Of a stretch of 64,000 nucleotides of DNA, positions 48,647 to 58,114 are shown in pieces. The notes beneath the pieces were generated by a model. It had not been told where the DNA came from and did no database searches. It saw only the letters and a program-made list of their open reading frames with translations. The translations under genes and the position numbers were made by a program. Each line of letters begins with the position of its first letter. Within the stretch, counting starts at the first letter, position 1. The DNA is from Nocardioides alkalitolerans DSM 16699 (GTDB taxonomy: Bacteria > Actinomycetota > Actinomycetes > Propionibacteriales > Nocardioidaceae), in contig NZ_AUFN01000010.1 in the NCBI RefSeq assembly GCF_000426525.1, positions 744,001 to 808,000 of the forward strand. Reading direction: 5' to 3'.

Positions 48647-51600
48647 ATGCCTGAAGGCGCAACGATTATCGGTCGGGTTGCCGTAAAGGTAATCCCCGAT
48701 ACCTCAGACTTTCGTGACGACGCCAAGAAGGCGCTCGATCGTGCCGAGAAGTCCATGCGGCCCGTCAAGATCGACTTCGAAGCGAACGTCGATCAGGCTG
48801 TGCGTGAGGTGCACGACGCCCTCGTAGAGGCGGAGCGGGTGGCGCGAGACGCCATCAACATTCAGCTCAACGTCACCGAGGAAGAGAAGCGCAAGCTCAA
48901 GCGCGCTATCGAGAACATCGACGCTGAGATCACGGTCGGTCTCAACGAGGCGGGGCTTCGCACTACGCAGGCCCGCCTTGCCACCGTCTCCCGCACTCGC
49001 ATCGCAGACATCGTGGCGAACGTCCGACAGGACAGCATCGCTAAGGCAGAGGCCACTCTCGCTGCCCTCTCTGGCGGACGAGCCATCCGTGGCGTCGCCA
49101 CAGATTTCGCGGACTGGATCGGCAACCTCGACCGGGCCGTACCGAAGATGGCTGCGGTAAGCCTCGGAGTGCTTAACCTCTCCAGCTACCTGCTCACCGC
49201 CACCAGCAACGTACTCACGTTCGGCGCATCCTTCGCCTCCATCGCCGGAGTGGCACTAGCCCTCCCCGGCATCTTCGGTGGACTGGCGATCGGTGCGGGC
49301 GCGACCATCGCGGTGCTGAAGGACTTCAATGACGTCCTGCCTGAGGTCGGAGAGCGCTTCCGCAACCTCCAGGACTCGATGTCTCAGGGCTTCTGGGACA
49401 AGGCTGAAGAGCCCTTCCGCAACTTCATCGACGACACCTTCCCCCAGTTCGCTCGCGGCATGGAGGACACCTCCAAGAGCCTCGGAACCTTCTTCGGCAA
49501 TTTCGCAGACAGTGCTAACGGCATTCTTGGCGGATCACTCCAGGGAATGTTCGACGACCTGGCTAAGTCGATCGTCGTCTCCTCCAGGTACACAGATTCC
49601 TTTGTTGGCGTTATCGAAAAGCTCGGAGAGGTTGGAGCGGGATATCTCCCCCGCCTTGCCGAGTGGTTCGGAAACATCACCCAGGACTTCGATGGGTGGC
49701 TTGCTAAGCAGGGCCCCGAGGGTCTGACGAACTTCATCGACCAGGGCGTTACCGCCCTCAAGGATCTCGGTGGCGTTATCTCTGCCACGGGCTCCACCTT
49801 CGCCGGTCTGGCGCGTGCTGCGGAGGCTGGTGGCGGAGCCACTCTCTCCACGATGCGCGAGACGATGGAGGGTGTCGCTGAGGTAGTCAACGGCGTGCAG
49901 TTCCAGGACCGCATGAGCGCTGTTTTCTATGCAGCACACGAAGGAATGTCGCTCGTTGCCGAGCGAAGTGGGCCTGAGTTCCAGTCCTTCATGAAGCGTC
50001 TCGGACGCACGATGGAGACGGTACTTCCTTCGGCGGGGCGGGCTTTCGGGGACGCCCTCGGAACGATCTTCGACGCTCTCGACCAGCCGCAGATTCAGCG
50101 CTCTGTAGAGGGCTTGTTCGGCAACATCGAGAAGGCTGTCACCAACCTCTCTCCCTCGATGGCCCCACTTGCTGTGGGGCTCGCGGGCGTTGTTGATGTG
50201 GTGGGTGCGCTCACCGTCAGCATCTCCAAGTCTCTCGCTCCGGCGTTCGAGACTGCGGGCAACATCGCGGCAGACCTCGCCCCCAAGATCATTCCACTGG
50301 TAGACCAGTTGGGGCAGTTGCTCACGAGCGCTATCTCCATCTCTGGCCCCGCCCTGGAGTCGTTCGGCGGCATCCTCGGAGGCGTAGCCGACACCCTTAC
50401 CGGGCTGCTCACTCCCATCAACGCGATGATCAACGGGATACGCGACTTGGGTGGTGGCGCTGAAGGCGCTCTCGGCCCCCTCGGAGGCATCGGTCTCACC
50501 GTCGCTGCGGCCTCGTTCCTCGGTCCCGCGATCGTAAGCAAGCTCGCCACCTTCACCGGCTCCATGCGCAACGTCACTACGCAGACCATCGCCTCCAGCA
50601 CCGGCCTCAACGGCGCTGCTACGGGCGCTAGCCGCCTCACGGGAGCGCTCAAGAAGCTCGGTAGCAACGGTGGTCTGATGGCTGGCGGTCTCGCTGGTCT
50701 GGCGCTGAGTTCATCCATCGCCGATGACCAACTGCGAACGCTCGGGCTCACCGCATCTGGCGCGCTCATGGGCTTCGCTATGGGCAGCCCCATCACGGCA
50801 GCCATTGGCGCCGGGGCAGGTGCGCTCGCTGGGATCTCGCAGGCCGGGGCTGACGCCGAGAGGATTTTTGGAGAACTCGACCAGACGCTCAGTAGCACTA
50901 CCGCCTCCTTCGAGGAGAAGTTCGACGCTATCGGCAAGGCGCGGTCCGAGTTCGATAAGGGCTGGGACGTTAGCGGCTACCAGCTCGACACCTTCGGGGG
51001 GCGCGCGGCCTACGCCGTCAACAACCCGATCAAGTCTCTTAAGCTCGGTCTCGACCAGCTCAAGAGCGGCCTCTCCGGCGACGGGTGGACGAACAACGGA
51101 CTCACCCAGGCGGAGGAAGACTTCGCCCGGATGGAGCGAGTGCTCGCCGTCCAGGAGGAGTCGTGGAAGCGCTACAGCGGCACCATCGCTGACGCCGCCC
51201 GCTCTGCTGGCATCGAGATCCCGAAGGTGGGGGCCTCGCTCCAGGAGGTAGAGGCGGCAGCCGCTTCGCTCGACCCGATCCTTCGTGAGATCGGTTCTTC
51301 CATGACGGAGCTGGACGCGCTTAGCCGTATCGCCAACAGCGACAACCTGATGTTCATGGGTGGTGACGCCACTGCTCAGATCGCTGCCGACAGGCTGCGA
51401 GAGCTGAACGGCGAGATCGAGAAGTACACCGCTGGCACGCGATCCGTTGCGGGGCGCACCGAAGAGGTGGGCGCGGCACTCGACAACCTCGGGTGGGAAG
51501 CGAACTACACCAAGGGTGAACTCGACGCTCTCAACCAGTCGCTCACCGACCTCTTCACTCCCGGGCTCGACGCCCGCGAGGCGCTGCGTGGCTACTACGA

Positions 51601-53365
51601 CGCCCTAGAGGCCCTCCGCAACACAGACGCCTCCCAGGGCTTCGATATCTCCGCAGGCTCGATCGGACGAGACGCCAGCGCCAATGCTGACGCCTACCTC
51701 CAGTCCCTCCTTCAGGTCGTCCAGACCCAGGGCGAGCTTGGGGCCAGCAGTGAAGACCTGCGTGGCATCATCGGTCGTTCCCGTCAGGCGTTCATCGACA
51801 ACGCGGTAGCGGCTGGCTTCAGCGCTACCGAGGCTGCCGCTTACGCCGACACCATCAACCTCACTCCCGAACTCGTTGCGACGGTGTTCGAGGAGTCGGG
51901 CCTTGACGGCATCAGCGACAAGATCCGTGGCGTTGGCGACCAGGCGATCAGCCTTCAGAACCTCCGCCCGAACCTCGGTGGAGTTGCCAAGAGCGCCGCC
52001 GCCACCCTCAACCCCCTCGTCAAGTATGTGCGAGACATCGGGGCCAAGTCGGGCAAGGGTCTTACTACCGGACTGACCAACAACTCGTCAGCTTCTGGCG
52101 CGTCGAGTCGGCTTCAGTCGGGCGTTAACGGCCTGAGCGGAATTATGTACAGCGCTGGTTCCAAGATGGGATCTCAGCTGTCGGCCGGTATGGCTGCGGG
52201 CATTCAGGCATCCGCCAGGGCCGCTGCGAGCGCAGCAGCAACAATGGCCGCGTCTGCGGCATCTGCCGCTAGGGCTGCTCTCGGTATCGCCTCACCCTCT
52301 CGCGTGATGAAGGTCGTGGGTGGGTTCTTCGCTCAGGGCATGGAGGTCGGCATCAAGGCCAAGACGGCTAACGTCGTCAAGGCCGTCACCGAGATGTCCG
52401 CTTCCATCATCGCCGCTGCCGAAAAGACGTTGGGCAACTCCAGCTACGTCGGTGGCTTCATGTCGCAGGTGCAGAACGTCTGGAAGGATCTCGGGGAGAA
52501 GTTCTCCGGTTCCTACCGGAACAAGCAGCTTTCCAACATGTTTGGCGACGACCTCGGCAACCTCAGCACGGCTACCAAGCTCGCTGAGGCGATGGCTGAG
52601 CAGCTCACCGATGCTCGCCAGGAACTCGCTTCCCTCACCTCGGAGGTCGAGAACTTCCGCGAGTCGATCGTCGATGGCTACACCAGCATGGCTAACCCCG
52701 TGTCCGGTGGCGCTAAGACCTTCGACGGCATCATCAAGGGAATGCAGCAGGCGAGGGACCGGGCAACCGAGTTCACCGCTTCGATGCAGCAGCTCCAGAA
52801 GATGGGGCTCGACAACACCACGCTGGAGCAGCTTGCTGCCGCAGGCCCAGAGGCCGGTCTAGCGACCGTACGCGCCCTTCTCCAGGGCGGACAGGCGGGT
52901 CTTGCACAGGTGGCCGCACTCCAGCAGCAGATCGCCTCACAGGGCGCTCAGTTCGCTGCCAGTGCAGGCGACCAGGTGTACGGCCCCGCGCTGGTTGCTG
53001 CGCAGAACGGCGTCAAGCAGTTGACCGCCTCGCTGGGAACTCTCCAGACGCAGATCGTCAACTACGCCAACGCGCTGCTCAACGCCATGAACACCCAGCT
53101 TGCCTCCAGCACCATCACGGCGGCACTGGCGAACATCAAGGGCGCTAACCAGTTGCTCCAGGCGGTGCAGGCGGCTCAGGCCACGTCCAGCACGGTCGCC
53201 GCTAGTGCCAACACGATGGCTGCCGCTCGCGCCAACAGCGCAGGCGTAGCCAGTTCCTCGGGCGGCACGACGATCAACAACCGCACGCTCGTCTACAACG
53301 CTGCCCCCGGGCAGTCCATCTCCTCCGAAGAGGATCTCTTCGCTGCTATCGGGAAGGCATTCTGA
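48647..53365 (+). CDS. Tape measure protein
   Basis: The 1572-aa protein is by far the longest gene here. N-terminal coiled coils (IPDTSDFRDDAKKALDRAEKSM, LNVTEEEKRKLKRAIENIDAEI) are followed by hydrophobic helices near residues 165-230 (NLSSYLLTATSNVLTFGASFASIAGVALALPGIFGGLAIGAG) and further Gly/Ala-rich segments. Ala-rich helices occupy residues 1170-1230. By the usual rule of about 1.5 angstrom per residue the tail would be about 235 nm. The order chaperones, tape measure, distal tail defines a siphovirus. No lysozyme or peptidase motif was seen within it. Confidence 0.94.
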   Translation: MPEGATIIGRVAVKVIPDTSDFRDDAKKALDRAEKSMRPVKIDFEANVDQAVREVHDALVEAERVARDAINIQLNVTEEEKRKLKRAIENIDAEITVGLNEAGLRTTQARLATVSRTRIADIVANVRQDSIAKAEATLAALSGGRAIRGVATDFADWIGNLDRAVPKMAAVSLGVLNLSSYLLTATSNVLTFGASFASIAGVALALPGIFGGLAIGAGATIAVLKDFNDVLPEVGERFRNLQDSMSQGFWDKAEEPFRNFIDDTFPQFARGMEDTSKSLGTFFGNFADSANGILGGSLQGMFDDLAKSIVVSSRYTDSFVGVIEKLGEVGAGYLPRLAEWFGNITQDFDGWLAKQGPEGLTNFIDQGVTALKDLGGVISATGSTFAGLARAAEAGGGATLSTMRETMEGVAEVVNGVQFQDRMSAVFYAAHEGMSLVAERSGPEFQSFMKRLGRTMETVLPSAGRAFGDALGTIFDALDQPQIQRSVEGLFGNIEKAVTNLSPSMAPLAVGLAGVVDVVGALTVSISKSLAPAFETAGNIAADLAPKIIPLVDQLGQLLTSAISISGPALESFGGILGGVADTLTGLLTPINAMINGIRDLGGGAEGALGPLGGIGLTVAAASFLGPAIVSKLATFTGSMRNVTTQTIASSTGLNGAATGASRLTGALKKLGSNGGLMAGGLAGLALSSSIADDQLRTLGLTASGALMGFAMGSPITAAIGAGAGALAGISQAGADAERIFGELDQTLSSTTASFEEKFDAIGKARSEFDKGWDVSGYQLDTFGGRAAYAVNNPIKSLKLGLDQLKSGLSGDGWTNNGLTQAEEDFARMERVLAVQEESWKRYSGTIADAARSAGIEIPKVGASLQEVEAAAASLDPILREIGSSMTELDALSRIANSDNLMFMGGDATAQIAADRLRELNGEIEKYTAGTRSVAGRTEEVGAALDNLGWEANYTKGELDALNQSLTDLFTPGLDAREALRGYYDALEALRNTDASQGFDISAGSIGRDASANADAYLQSLLQVVQTQGELGASSEDLRGIIGRSRQAFIDNAVAAGFSATEAAAYADTINLTPELVATVFEESGLDGISDKIRGVGDQAISLQNLRPNLGGVAKSAAATLNPLVKYVRDIGAKSGKGLTTGLTNNSSASGASSRLQSGVNGLSGIMYSAGSKMGSQLSAGMAAGIQASARAAASAAATMAASAASAARAALGIASPSRVMKVVGGFFAQGMEVGIKAKTANVVKAVTEMSASIIAAAEKTLGNSSYVGGFMSQVQNVWKDLGEKFSGSYRNKQLSNMFGDDLGNLSTATKLAEAMAEQLTDARQELASLTSEVENFRESIVDGYTSMANPVSGGAKTFDGIIKGMQQARDRATEFTASMQQLQKMGLDNTTLEQLAAAGPEAGLATVRALLQGGQAGLAQVAALQQQIASQGAQFAASAGDQVYGPALVAAQNGVKQLTASLGTLQTQIVNYANALLNAMNTQLASSTITAALANIKGANQLLQAVQAAQATSSTVAASANTMAAARANSAGVASSSGGTTINNRTLVYNAAPGQSISSEEDLFAAIGKAF

Positions 53366-53367
53366 TC

Positions 53368-54699
53368 ATGACGGTCTACGTCACAGTAGAGAACGCCACC
53401 GAGGCGTTGAGCCTCCACGAGATCTCCGAAGAGGGACAGGGGGTCGAGGCCATCGCGGGAGCGCTTGGCTTCGGCCTCCCCTCGGTCTCCCTGCAGTTCT
53501 TCGAGGGAGCAGGAGATGGTGGGCGACTTCGGTCGCGTCGGGTGGAGATGCGGGATATCGAACTCCCCCTCCACGTGTACGCACCTAGCCGTCCCGAGCT
53601 GCGCGACAAGGTGAACCAGATCGCTCGCGTCTTCGCTGGCGAGATGACTCTCAAGGTGCACGACACCGACACGGAGTCCTATGTGTGGACCAAGGTGATC
53701 CGCGCTGGTGGTGGTGAGTTCTCCTACGGCGAAGACACCGTAGGGCTCTACGAGTGGTCCTCCACGGTCATCCTCCGCGCTGGAGACCCTTACTGGTACC
53801 ACGCAACCGAGACGGTGGAACAGGCTGGCGATCCCGGCCTCTTCATCGTCAACAACGAGGGCAGCGCAGACACCTACCAGACGTGGGAGTTTCGAGGCCC
53901 CGCCAATCGGATCTACGTCGAAGACGACGAAGGCCACTCCTTCGAGTGGGAAGGCGAGCTGGCCGTAGAGGACACCCTCTACGTCGACTCCTCCACTGGA
54001 GCCGTCTACGACCAGACCGGCAGTAGCCGTTACGACGGCATGGGCACCGCTCCCGAACTAGGAACACTTCCCCCGGGACAGCACCTCTTCGAGGTGGAGG
54101 TTGACGAGGTGGAGCCGTGGGAGAAGCGCAACTACATGCTCAACCCGAACCTCACCGACGCGCTCGACTGGATCGGCTCGAACTACACCCACTCCCCCGG
54201 GTCGATCCTCGTGGGCTTCGACAGCCCCACGCCCTCTCTGCGCACTACTGGTAACGCCATTGGCTACGCCGCAGTGCCGGAGGCTGGCGAGGTGACAGTG
54301 GGCCTCGACCTGAACATCTCGCGTGACGCTAACCCCTCGTGGCCGGTGCAGGTGCGTGTCTCTGCTGGCGACAGTTCGTGGTTCTACACGTTCGTCACCA
54401 AGGGGCAGCAGCAGTTCCGTGCTCGCGTGGTCGTGCCGGAGGGTGAAGAGGTAGTCACCATCACCGTCACGGGTGGGCGTGCCTTCAATGGTCGTATTGC
54501 TACTGCCACCATCTCTAAGCCCTTCGTGGGTGGTGGCTCTGCGTTCTTCTCGGGCGACGACGCCAACGATGCCTACTACTCCTATGAGTGGACGGGCGAG
54601 CCCAACAACTCCGTCTCTATCGCTACGCCGCTGGGAATCCCTGAGCGGCCCGATCTCATTCGCTGCCGCTGGACGGTGCGGGACTGGCTGGTGATCTAG
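53368..54699 (+). CDS. Distal tail protein
   Basis: The 443-aa protein begins two bases after the tape measure stop: MTVYVTVENATEALSLHEISEEGQGVEAIAGALGFGLPSVSLQFFEGAGDGGRLRSRRVEMRDIELPLHVYAPSRPELRDKVNQIARVF. The N-terminal ring domain (EWSSTVILRAGDPYWY, WEFRGPANRIYVEDDEG) is that of phage distal tail proteins. The C-terminal third is a beta-rich carbohydrate-binding-like module (SPTPSLRTTGNAIGYAAVPEAGEVTVGLDLNIS). It caps the tail tube and anchors the tip. Confidence 0.85.
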   Translation: MTVYVTVENATEALSLHEISEEGQGVEAIAGALGFGLPSVSLQFFEGAGDGGRLRSRRVEMRDIELPLHVYAPSRPELRDKVNQIARVFAGEMTLKVHDTDTESYVWTKVIRAGGGEFSYGEDTVGLYEWSSTVILRAGDPYWYHATETVEQAGDPGLFIVNNEGSADTYQTWEFRGPANRIYVEDDEGHSFEWEGELAVEDTLYVDSSTGAVYDQTGSSRYDGMGTAPELGTLPPGQHLFEVEVDEVEPWEKRNYMLNPNLTDALDWIGSNYTHSPGSILVGFDSPTPSLRTTGNAIGYAAVPEAGEVTVGLDLNISRDANPSWPVQVRVSAGDSSWFYTFVTKGQQQFRARVVVPEGEEVVTITVTGGRAFNGRIATATISKPFVGGGSAFFSGDDANDAYYSYEWTGEPNNSVSIATPLGIPERPDLIRCRWTVRDWLVI

Positions 54700-55974
54700 T
54701 TGTCCTTCATCTCCTACCCGCGAGACACGCTCTCGCCAGCAGCCAACTACACGGTCGAGGTTCGCAACCTGAGCCTCGGCCGTGTGGGTGTGATCGAAGC
54801 GCAGGTGATGGACTTCGAGGTAACCCTCGTTCGTAACGGGATTGGCACGTGGCTGGTGCGACTTCCCAGGGATCACCCGATGGTGCCGCAGTTGCTCAAC
54901 CCCGGCTCCGGCATCTGCATTACCGACCGCTTCGGAGTGGTTATTTCGGGCCCCACGGACAAGCCCACCACTTCGGCAAGCACCGACTCTCCTAGCACGG
55001 TCGAGTTTAACGGCAAGTCGGACGAGATCCACCTCTTCGACCGCCTCGCCTACCCCGACCCCAGCACGGACGACACCGAGCACCAGGGCAGCGAGTACGA
55101 CTCCCGCACGGGGCCTATCGAGCACGTGCTTCACGGCTTCGCAATGGCGAACTGTGGCCCCACCGCTCCACTGGCTCGTCGGGTCAATCGCCTGGCACAG
55201 AGCACCAACCGCCTGCGCGGCCCGGTGGTCACCAAGACAGCACGCTTCGACAACCTCGGAGATCTGCTGGCAGAGGTGGCCGCTGGAGAGTTCTCGTTCC
55301 AGCTCGTGCAGCGTGGCGACCACCTGTCCTTCGAGGTGGAGCAGGTGCGAGACCGCACCGCAGAGGTGCGTCTGACGATCGGCCGGGGCCTGGACGGCTA
55401 CCGCGTATCGGTGGGCGCTCCAACGGCCACACACGCGATCGTGGGGGCCAAGGAAGAGTCGCTAGACCGCCTGTGGACCACAGTCACCACCGAGGACTCC
55501 GTGGCCGCTAGCGAGGCGTGGGGACGGCGCGTAGAGCGCTTCGTTGATCAGGCTTACGTACTTGACGAGGAAGAGTTCACCAAGTCGGCTATCGACCTCC
55601 TCGCCTCCGAGGGCGTGGCGCAGGTGAGTGCGGAGATCACGGTCAACGACGACTCCGCCTTTCTCTTCGGCCGCGACTGGGGCATGGGCGACAAGGTGAC
55701 GGTCGTGGTGGACGGACAGGAACTCGTCTCCATCGTCTCCGGTCGCTCGCTGCGCGTCAGCTCTCAGGGAGTGCGTCACGGTGTGGTGCTTGGCGATCCT
55801 GCTGGCTTCAACGCCATGTCCGCCATGCGTCGCCGCGTAAAGGGGTTGGAGACCCGACTCTCCGCCATTGAGCGGCACTACGCCGTGAAGACCCGCATGA
55901 CCTACGCGGACCTGAATCCGCTCATCACTTACTCGAACATCAACCCTCTGATCACCTACAGCGACTTGACGTAG
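54700..55974 (+). CDS. Minor tail / tail-tip protein
   Basis: The TTG start follows the previous stop directly. The 424-aa protein has YTVEVRNLSLGRVGVIEAQVMDFEVTLVRNGIGTWLVRLPRDHPMVPQLLNPGSGICITDRFG and later QVSAEITVNDDSAFLFGRDWGMGDKVTVVVDGQELVSIVSGRSL, the pattern of siphovirus tail-hub (gp27-like) proteins. The last 25 residues contain a repeated unit, LNPLITYSN then INPLITYSD. It forms the hub below the distal tail ring. Confidence 0.82.
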   Translation: MSFISYPRDTLSPAANYTVEVRNLSLGRVGVIEAQVMDFEVTLVRNGIGTWLVRLPRDHPMVPQLLNPGSGICITDRFGVVISGPTDKPTTSASTDSPSTVEFNGKSDEIHLFDRLAYPDPSTDDTEHQGSEYDSRTGPIEHVLHGFAMANCGPTAPLARRVNRLAQSTNRLRGPVVTKTARFDNLGDLLAEVAAGEFSFQLVQRGDHLSFEVEQVRDRTAEVRLTIGRGLDGYRVSVGAPTATHAIVGAKEESLDRLWTTVTTEDSVAASEAWGRRVERFVDQAYVLDEEEFTKSAIDLLASEGVAQVSAEITVNDDSAFLFGRDWGMGDKVTVVVDGQELVSIVSGRSLRVSSQGVRHGVVLGDPAGFNAMSAMRRRVKGLETRLSAIERHYAVKTRMTYADLNPLITYSNINPLITYSDLT

Positions 55975-55987
55975 GGCGGGAGACGTT

Positions 55988-56356
55988 ATGCCTGGAACAA
56001 CAGAAGACTTTGACATTCCCTACGTCGAGGATTCCGATCCCGTAAAGGACGGCGCTGCACACACCCGCGCACTTGCCGACCGACTGGAGGCCCTCTTCGG
56101 GGCCGTGCCGATTATCGAGACGGGCACTGCCACTATCGACATTACTGGCGGCCTCTCGGGAACGGTGAACATTCCCTTCACCAAGACCTTCACCTCTCCC
56201 CCGATCGTGCAGGCTACGGCCTTCAGTGGCGGAGGGTATTGGGTGGTGGTTGGTGGAACGACCAGCACTGTCCACACCACGATTGGCGTCCGTCAGAAAG
56301 ATAACGTGGTGTCTACCGATTCCATCGCTATCCGTTGGACGGCCATCGGGACATGA
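55988..56356 (+). CDS. Small minor tail protein
   Basis: The 122-aa protein MPGTTEDFDIPYVEDSDPVKDGAAHTRALADRLEALFG opens with a hub-binding style segment (IPYVEDSDPVKDGA) common in actinophage tip proteins and continues as a beta-rich H-type head domain (VNIPFTKTFTSPPIVQATAFSGGGYWVVVGGTTSTVHTTIGVRQ). It may be a tip decoration or receptor contact. It overlaps the next start by four bases. Confidence 0.75.
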   Translation: MPGTTEDFDIPYVEDSDPVKDGAAHTRALADRLEALFGAVPIIETGTATIDITGGLSGTVNIPFTKTFTSPPIVQATAFSGGGYWVVVGGTTSTVHTTIGVRQKDNVVSTDSIAIRWTAIGT

Positions 56357-56835
56357 CCGCGTTGGTAGCCGCACTCTCTATCGCCACCGCCATTCAGGCT
56401 CACGCCGGATGGATCACGGCGGTAGGGGCTGCGGTGATCATGCTGGCGGGGCTGTTCGTCTGGATCAAGAAGAAGGTCCGCGAGCCGATACAGAACTTCA
56501 ACCGAGGTTTGGTGGCGCTCGTAGGTCGAGAGGCCGTCATCGATCCGGCCACCGGCATGTCGCTAGCGCCGCCCATCCCCGGACTCGGAGTACGTCTGGC
56601 CCACATCGAAGAGGTGATGAGTCAGCTCGCGGTGAACGACCAGCGCACCACGCAGGTGTTCGCCCAGATGGAGACCATTCACGGTCGTCTCAACACGCTG
56701 CAAGAGCAGATCGTCAACCACATGACGGACTCGGAGTCCGAGCGGCAGTCTCGCTTGGCTGAGCAGACGGCCATGTGGCGGGCTATCGAAGCGGTAGCGG
56801 GCGCTCCTGCCACCCCGCCCCTCGCGGCCCCGTAG
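56353..56835 (+). CDS. Membrane protein with C-terminal coiled coil, lysis region
   Basis: The 160-aa protein has one helix, AGWITAVGAAVIMLAGLFVWIKKKV, followed by a soluble region (GLVALVGREAVIDPATGMSLAPPIPGLGVRLAHIEEVMSQLAVNDQRTTQVFAQMETIHGRLNTLQEQIVNHM) with heptads. The layout is that of DUF2746-type proteins next to holins in actinophages, probably helpers in lysis. Its ATG overlaps the previous stop (ATGA). Confidence 0.75.
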   Translation: MTALVAALSIATAIQAHAGWITAVGAAVIMLAGLFVWIKKKVREPIQNFNRGLVALVGREAVIDPATGMSLAPPIPGLGVRLAHIEEVMSQLAVNDQRTTQVFAQMETIHGRLNTLQEQIVNHMTDSESERQSRLAEQTAMWRAIEAVAGAPATPPLAAP

Positions 56836-56883
56836 AACGCATCCTCGCAAGCCTGAGGGCATGTGTAGAGCCTTGCTTACCCC

Positions 56884-56898
56884 ACACTAGGAGAGTGT
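56884..56898 (+). promoter_or_regulatory. Ribosome site in a hairpin loop before the holin
   Basis: ACACT pairs with AGTGT, leaving AGGAG exactly in the loop, three bases before GTG-type start context at 56902. TTGCTT lies 15 bases upstream and could be a -35 box. The word TGTAGAG also occurs at 56863 and in the capsid promoter at 44368. Confidence 0.45.
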
Positions 56899-56901
56899 AG
56901 A

Positions 56902-57102
56902 GTGAAGAACGTACTAGCGATCGTCGACAAGCTCACCCCGGCCCAGCGGAAGTACCTCTACCGCGTGGCACTGGCACTGACGGCAGTGCTCGTCGGCTAC
57001 GGCCTACTCACTGGAGAGCTGGCCCTGCTGTGGGTAGGAGTGTTCTCGGCGGTGCTCGGTGTTGCCGATCGCAACGTGAGCCCCGGCCCCCACGACGAGT
57101 AG
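56902..57102 (+). CDS. Holin
   Basis: The 66-aa protein from a GTG reads VKNVLAIVDKLTPAQRKYLYRVALALTAVLVGYGLLTGELALLWVGVFSAVLGVADRNVSPGPHDE: two membrane helices with a short turn and charged ends. Sequence type and location after the tail genes match actinophage holins, which open the membrane for the endolysin. The endolysin gene itself is 18.6 kb to the left. Confidence 0.82.
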   Translation: MKNVLAIVDKLTPAQRKYLYRVALALTAVLVGYGLLTGELALLWVGVFSAVLGVADRNVSPGPHDE

Positions 57103-57116
57103 GTAGCAGCAACAAG

Positions 57117-57156
57117 AAGCCCCCACCATCCTTCGGGACGGTGGGGGCGTTTCTTG
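57117..57156 (+). terminator. Terminator of the late operon
   Basis: GCCCCCACC and GGTGGGGGC, plus the inner TCC/GGA around a TTCG tetraloop, form a strong stem starting 16 bases after the holin stop and followed by GTTTCTTGC. It marks the end of the late transcript. Confidence 0.88.
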
Positions 57157-57319
57157 CGTCGAGAGTGGTGGCGTCACACCCTCTACGACCGCTGCCCCTG
57201 TTGCCTCGTGCGAGCTGACCCGCTGACTCCTTGAACATGTCAGACACGTGCTTGTAGCCCCCGAAGCGCTCGCGGAGCCATAGGATCTCCGAACGACAAC
57301 GTCGAATTTGGGAGAGCGC

Positions 57320-58114
57320 TTGAAGGGCCTAATCGCCGGTACGAACAAGTCCGTCGCGCTCTACTCGGCATGCGGTCTGGCGGTAGGCGTTCTTCTGCTG
57401 TGGCTCGCGGCGCGGGATGGGGCGTACTCGTTGAACCCGACATGGCAGTCGGTCTTCTCCAACATGGGTGGCGTTGTCGTCGCGACAACGCTTATCTCAG
57501 CCGCCTGGGAGTTGTTTGGCAAACGATCCCTCGCCTCGGAGGTGATGGCTATGGCGAATCTCGGCGCAGACATACAGAAGTCGGGGATCCAGCACGTTAC
57601 TGACGCCTATCTTGACACTGTGCCGTGGGACGACCTCATGACTGGCGCAACCAAAGTCGATATCGTCGTCGCCTACGCAAGCACCTGGCGCAACGCGCAT
57701 TGGAGTCGTCTTGAGCAACTGGCAGCTAACCCGAAAGCCCAGATAAGAGTTTTTCTGCCCGACCCTGGAGACCCCCAGACCATGCGTCTACTTAGTGAGA
57801 GGTTTGGGAAGAAGCCGCCCGAGGTCCGGACAAAAGTAGAGGAAGCAATCTCGGAGTTCGGTCGACTTCGTGGTACCGGCGGCGCAGATCTAAGCATCCA
57901 TGTTCGAAAAGGAGACCTTGTCTTTAGCTGCTATCGGTTCGATGGGCAAGCAGTTCTCACACTTTACTCACACTCGCGTGAGCGCCGTTCAAACGTGCCC
58001 ACATTTGTCGTAAAGACCGGAAGTCTTTGGCAGTTTGTTCACGACGAGATAGAGGTCATTGCGGCGCAAAGTGCCGTTGCATTGCCCTCCCCGCCACGTG
58101 GGGCACCGGAATGA
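57320..58114 (+). CDS. Membrane-anchored protein with PLD-like C-terminal domain
   Basis: About 264 aa from the TTG at 57320 (RBS GGGAGAG; TTG at 57308 is in frame). Two membrane helices (SVALYSACGLAVGVLLLWLAA, SVFSNMGGVVVATTLISAAWELF) precede a cytosolic domain: MTGATKVDIVVAYASTWRNAHWSRLEQLAANPKAQIRVFLPDPGDPQTMRLLSERF and IHVRKGDLVFSCYRFDGQAVLTLYSHSRERR...VPTFVVKTGSLWQFVHDEIE. The domain resembles PLD-fold (HKD-like) proteins, but no full HxKxxxxD is seen, so it may sense a ligand instead of cutting. Its stop overlaps the exonuclease start, giving a two-gene operon past the late terminator. Confidence 0.7.
   Translation: MKGLIAGTNKSVALYSACGLAVGVLLLWLAARDGAYSLNPTWQSVFSNMGGVVVATTLISAAWELFGKRSLASEVMAMANLGADIQKSGIQHVTDAYLDTVPWDDLMTGATKVDIVVAYASTWRNAHWSRLEQLAANPKAQIRVFLPDPGDPQTMRLLSERFGKKPPEVRTKVEEAISEFGRLRGTGGADLSIHVRKGDLVFSCYRFDGQAVLTLYSHSRERRSNVPTFVVKTGSLWQFVHDEIEVIAAQSAVALPSPPRGAPE

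Noticed and set aside
39345..56835. Phage-wide reassignment of TAG as a sense codon
   Set aside because: TAG is used as a normal stop by other phage genes, for example the distal tail gene at 54697-54699 and the long chaperone form at 48629-48631.
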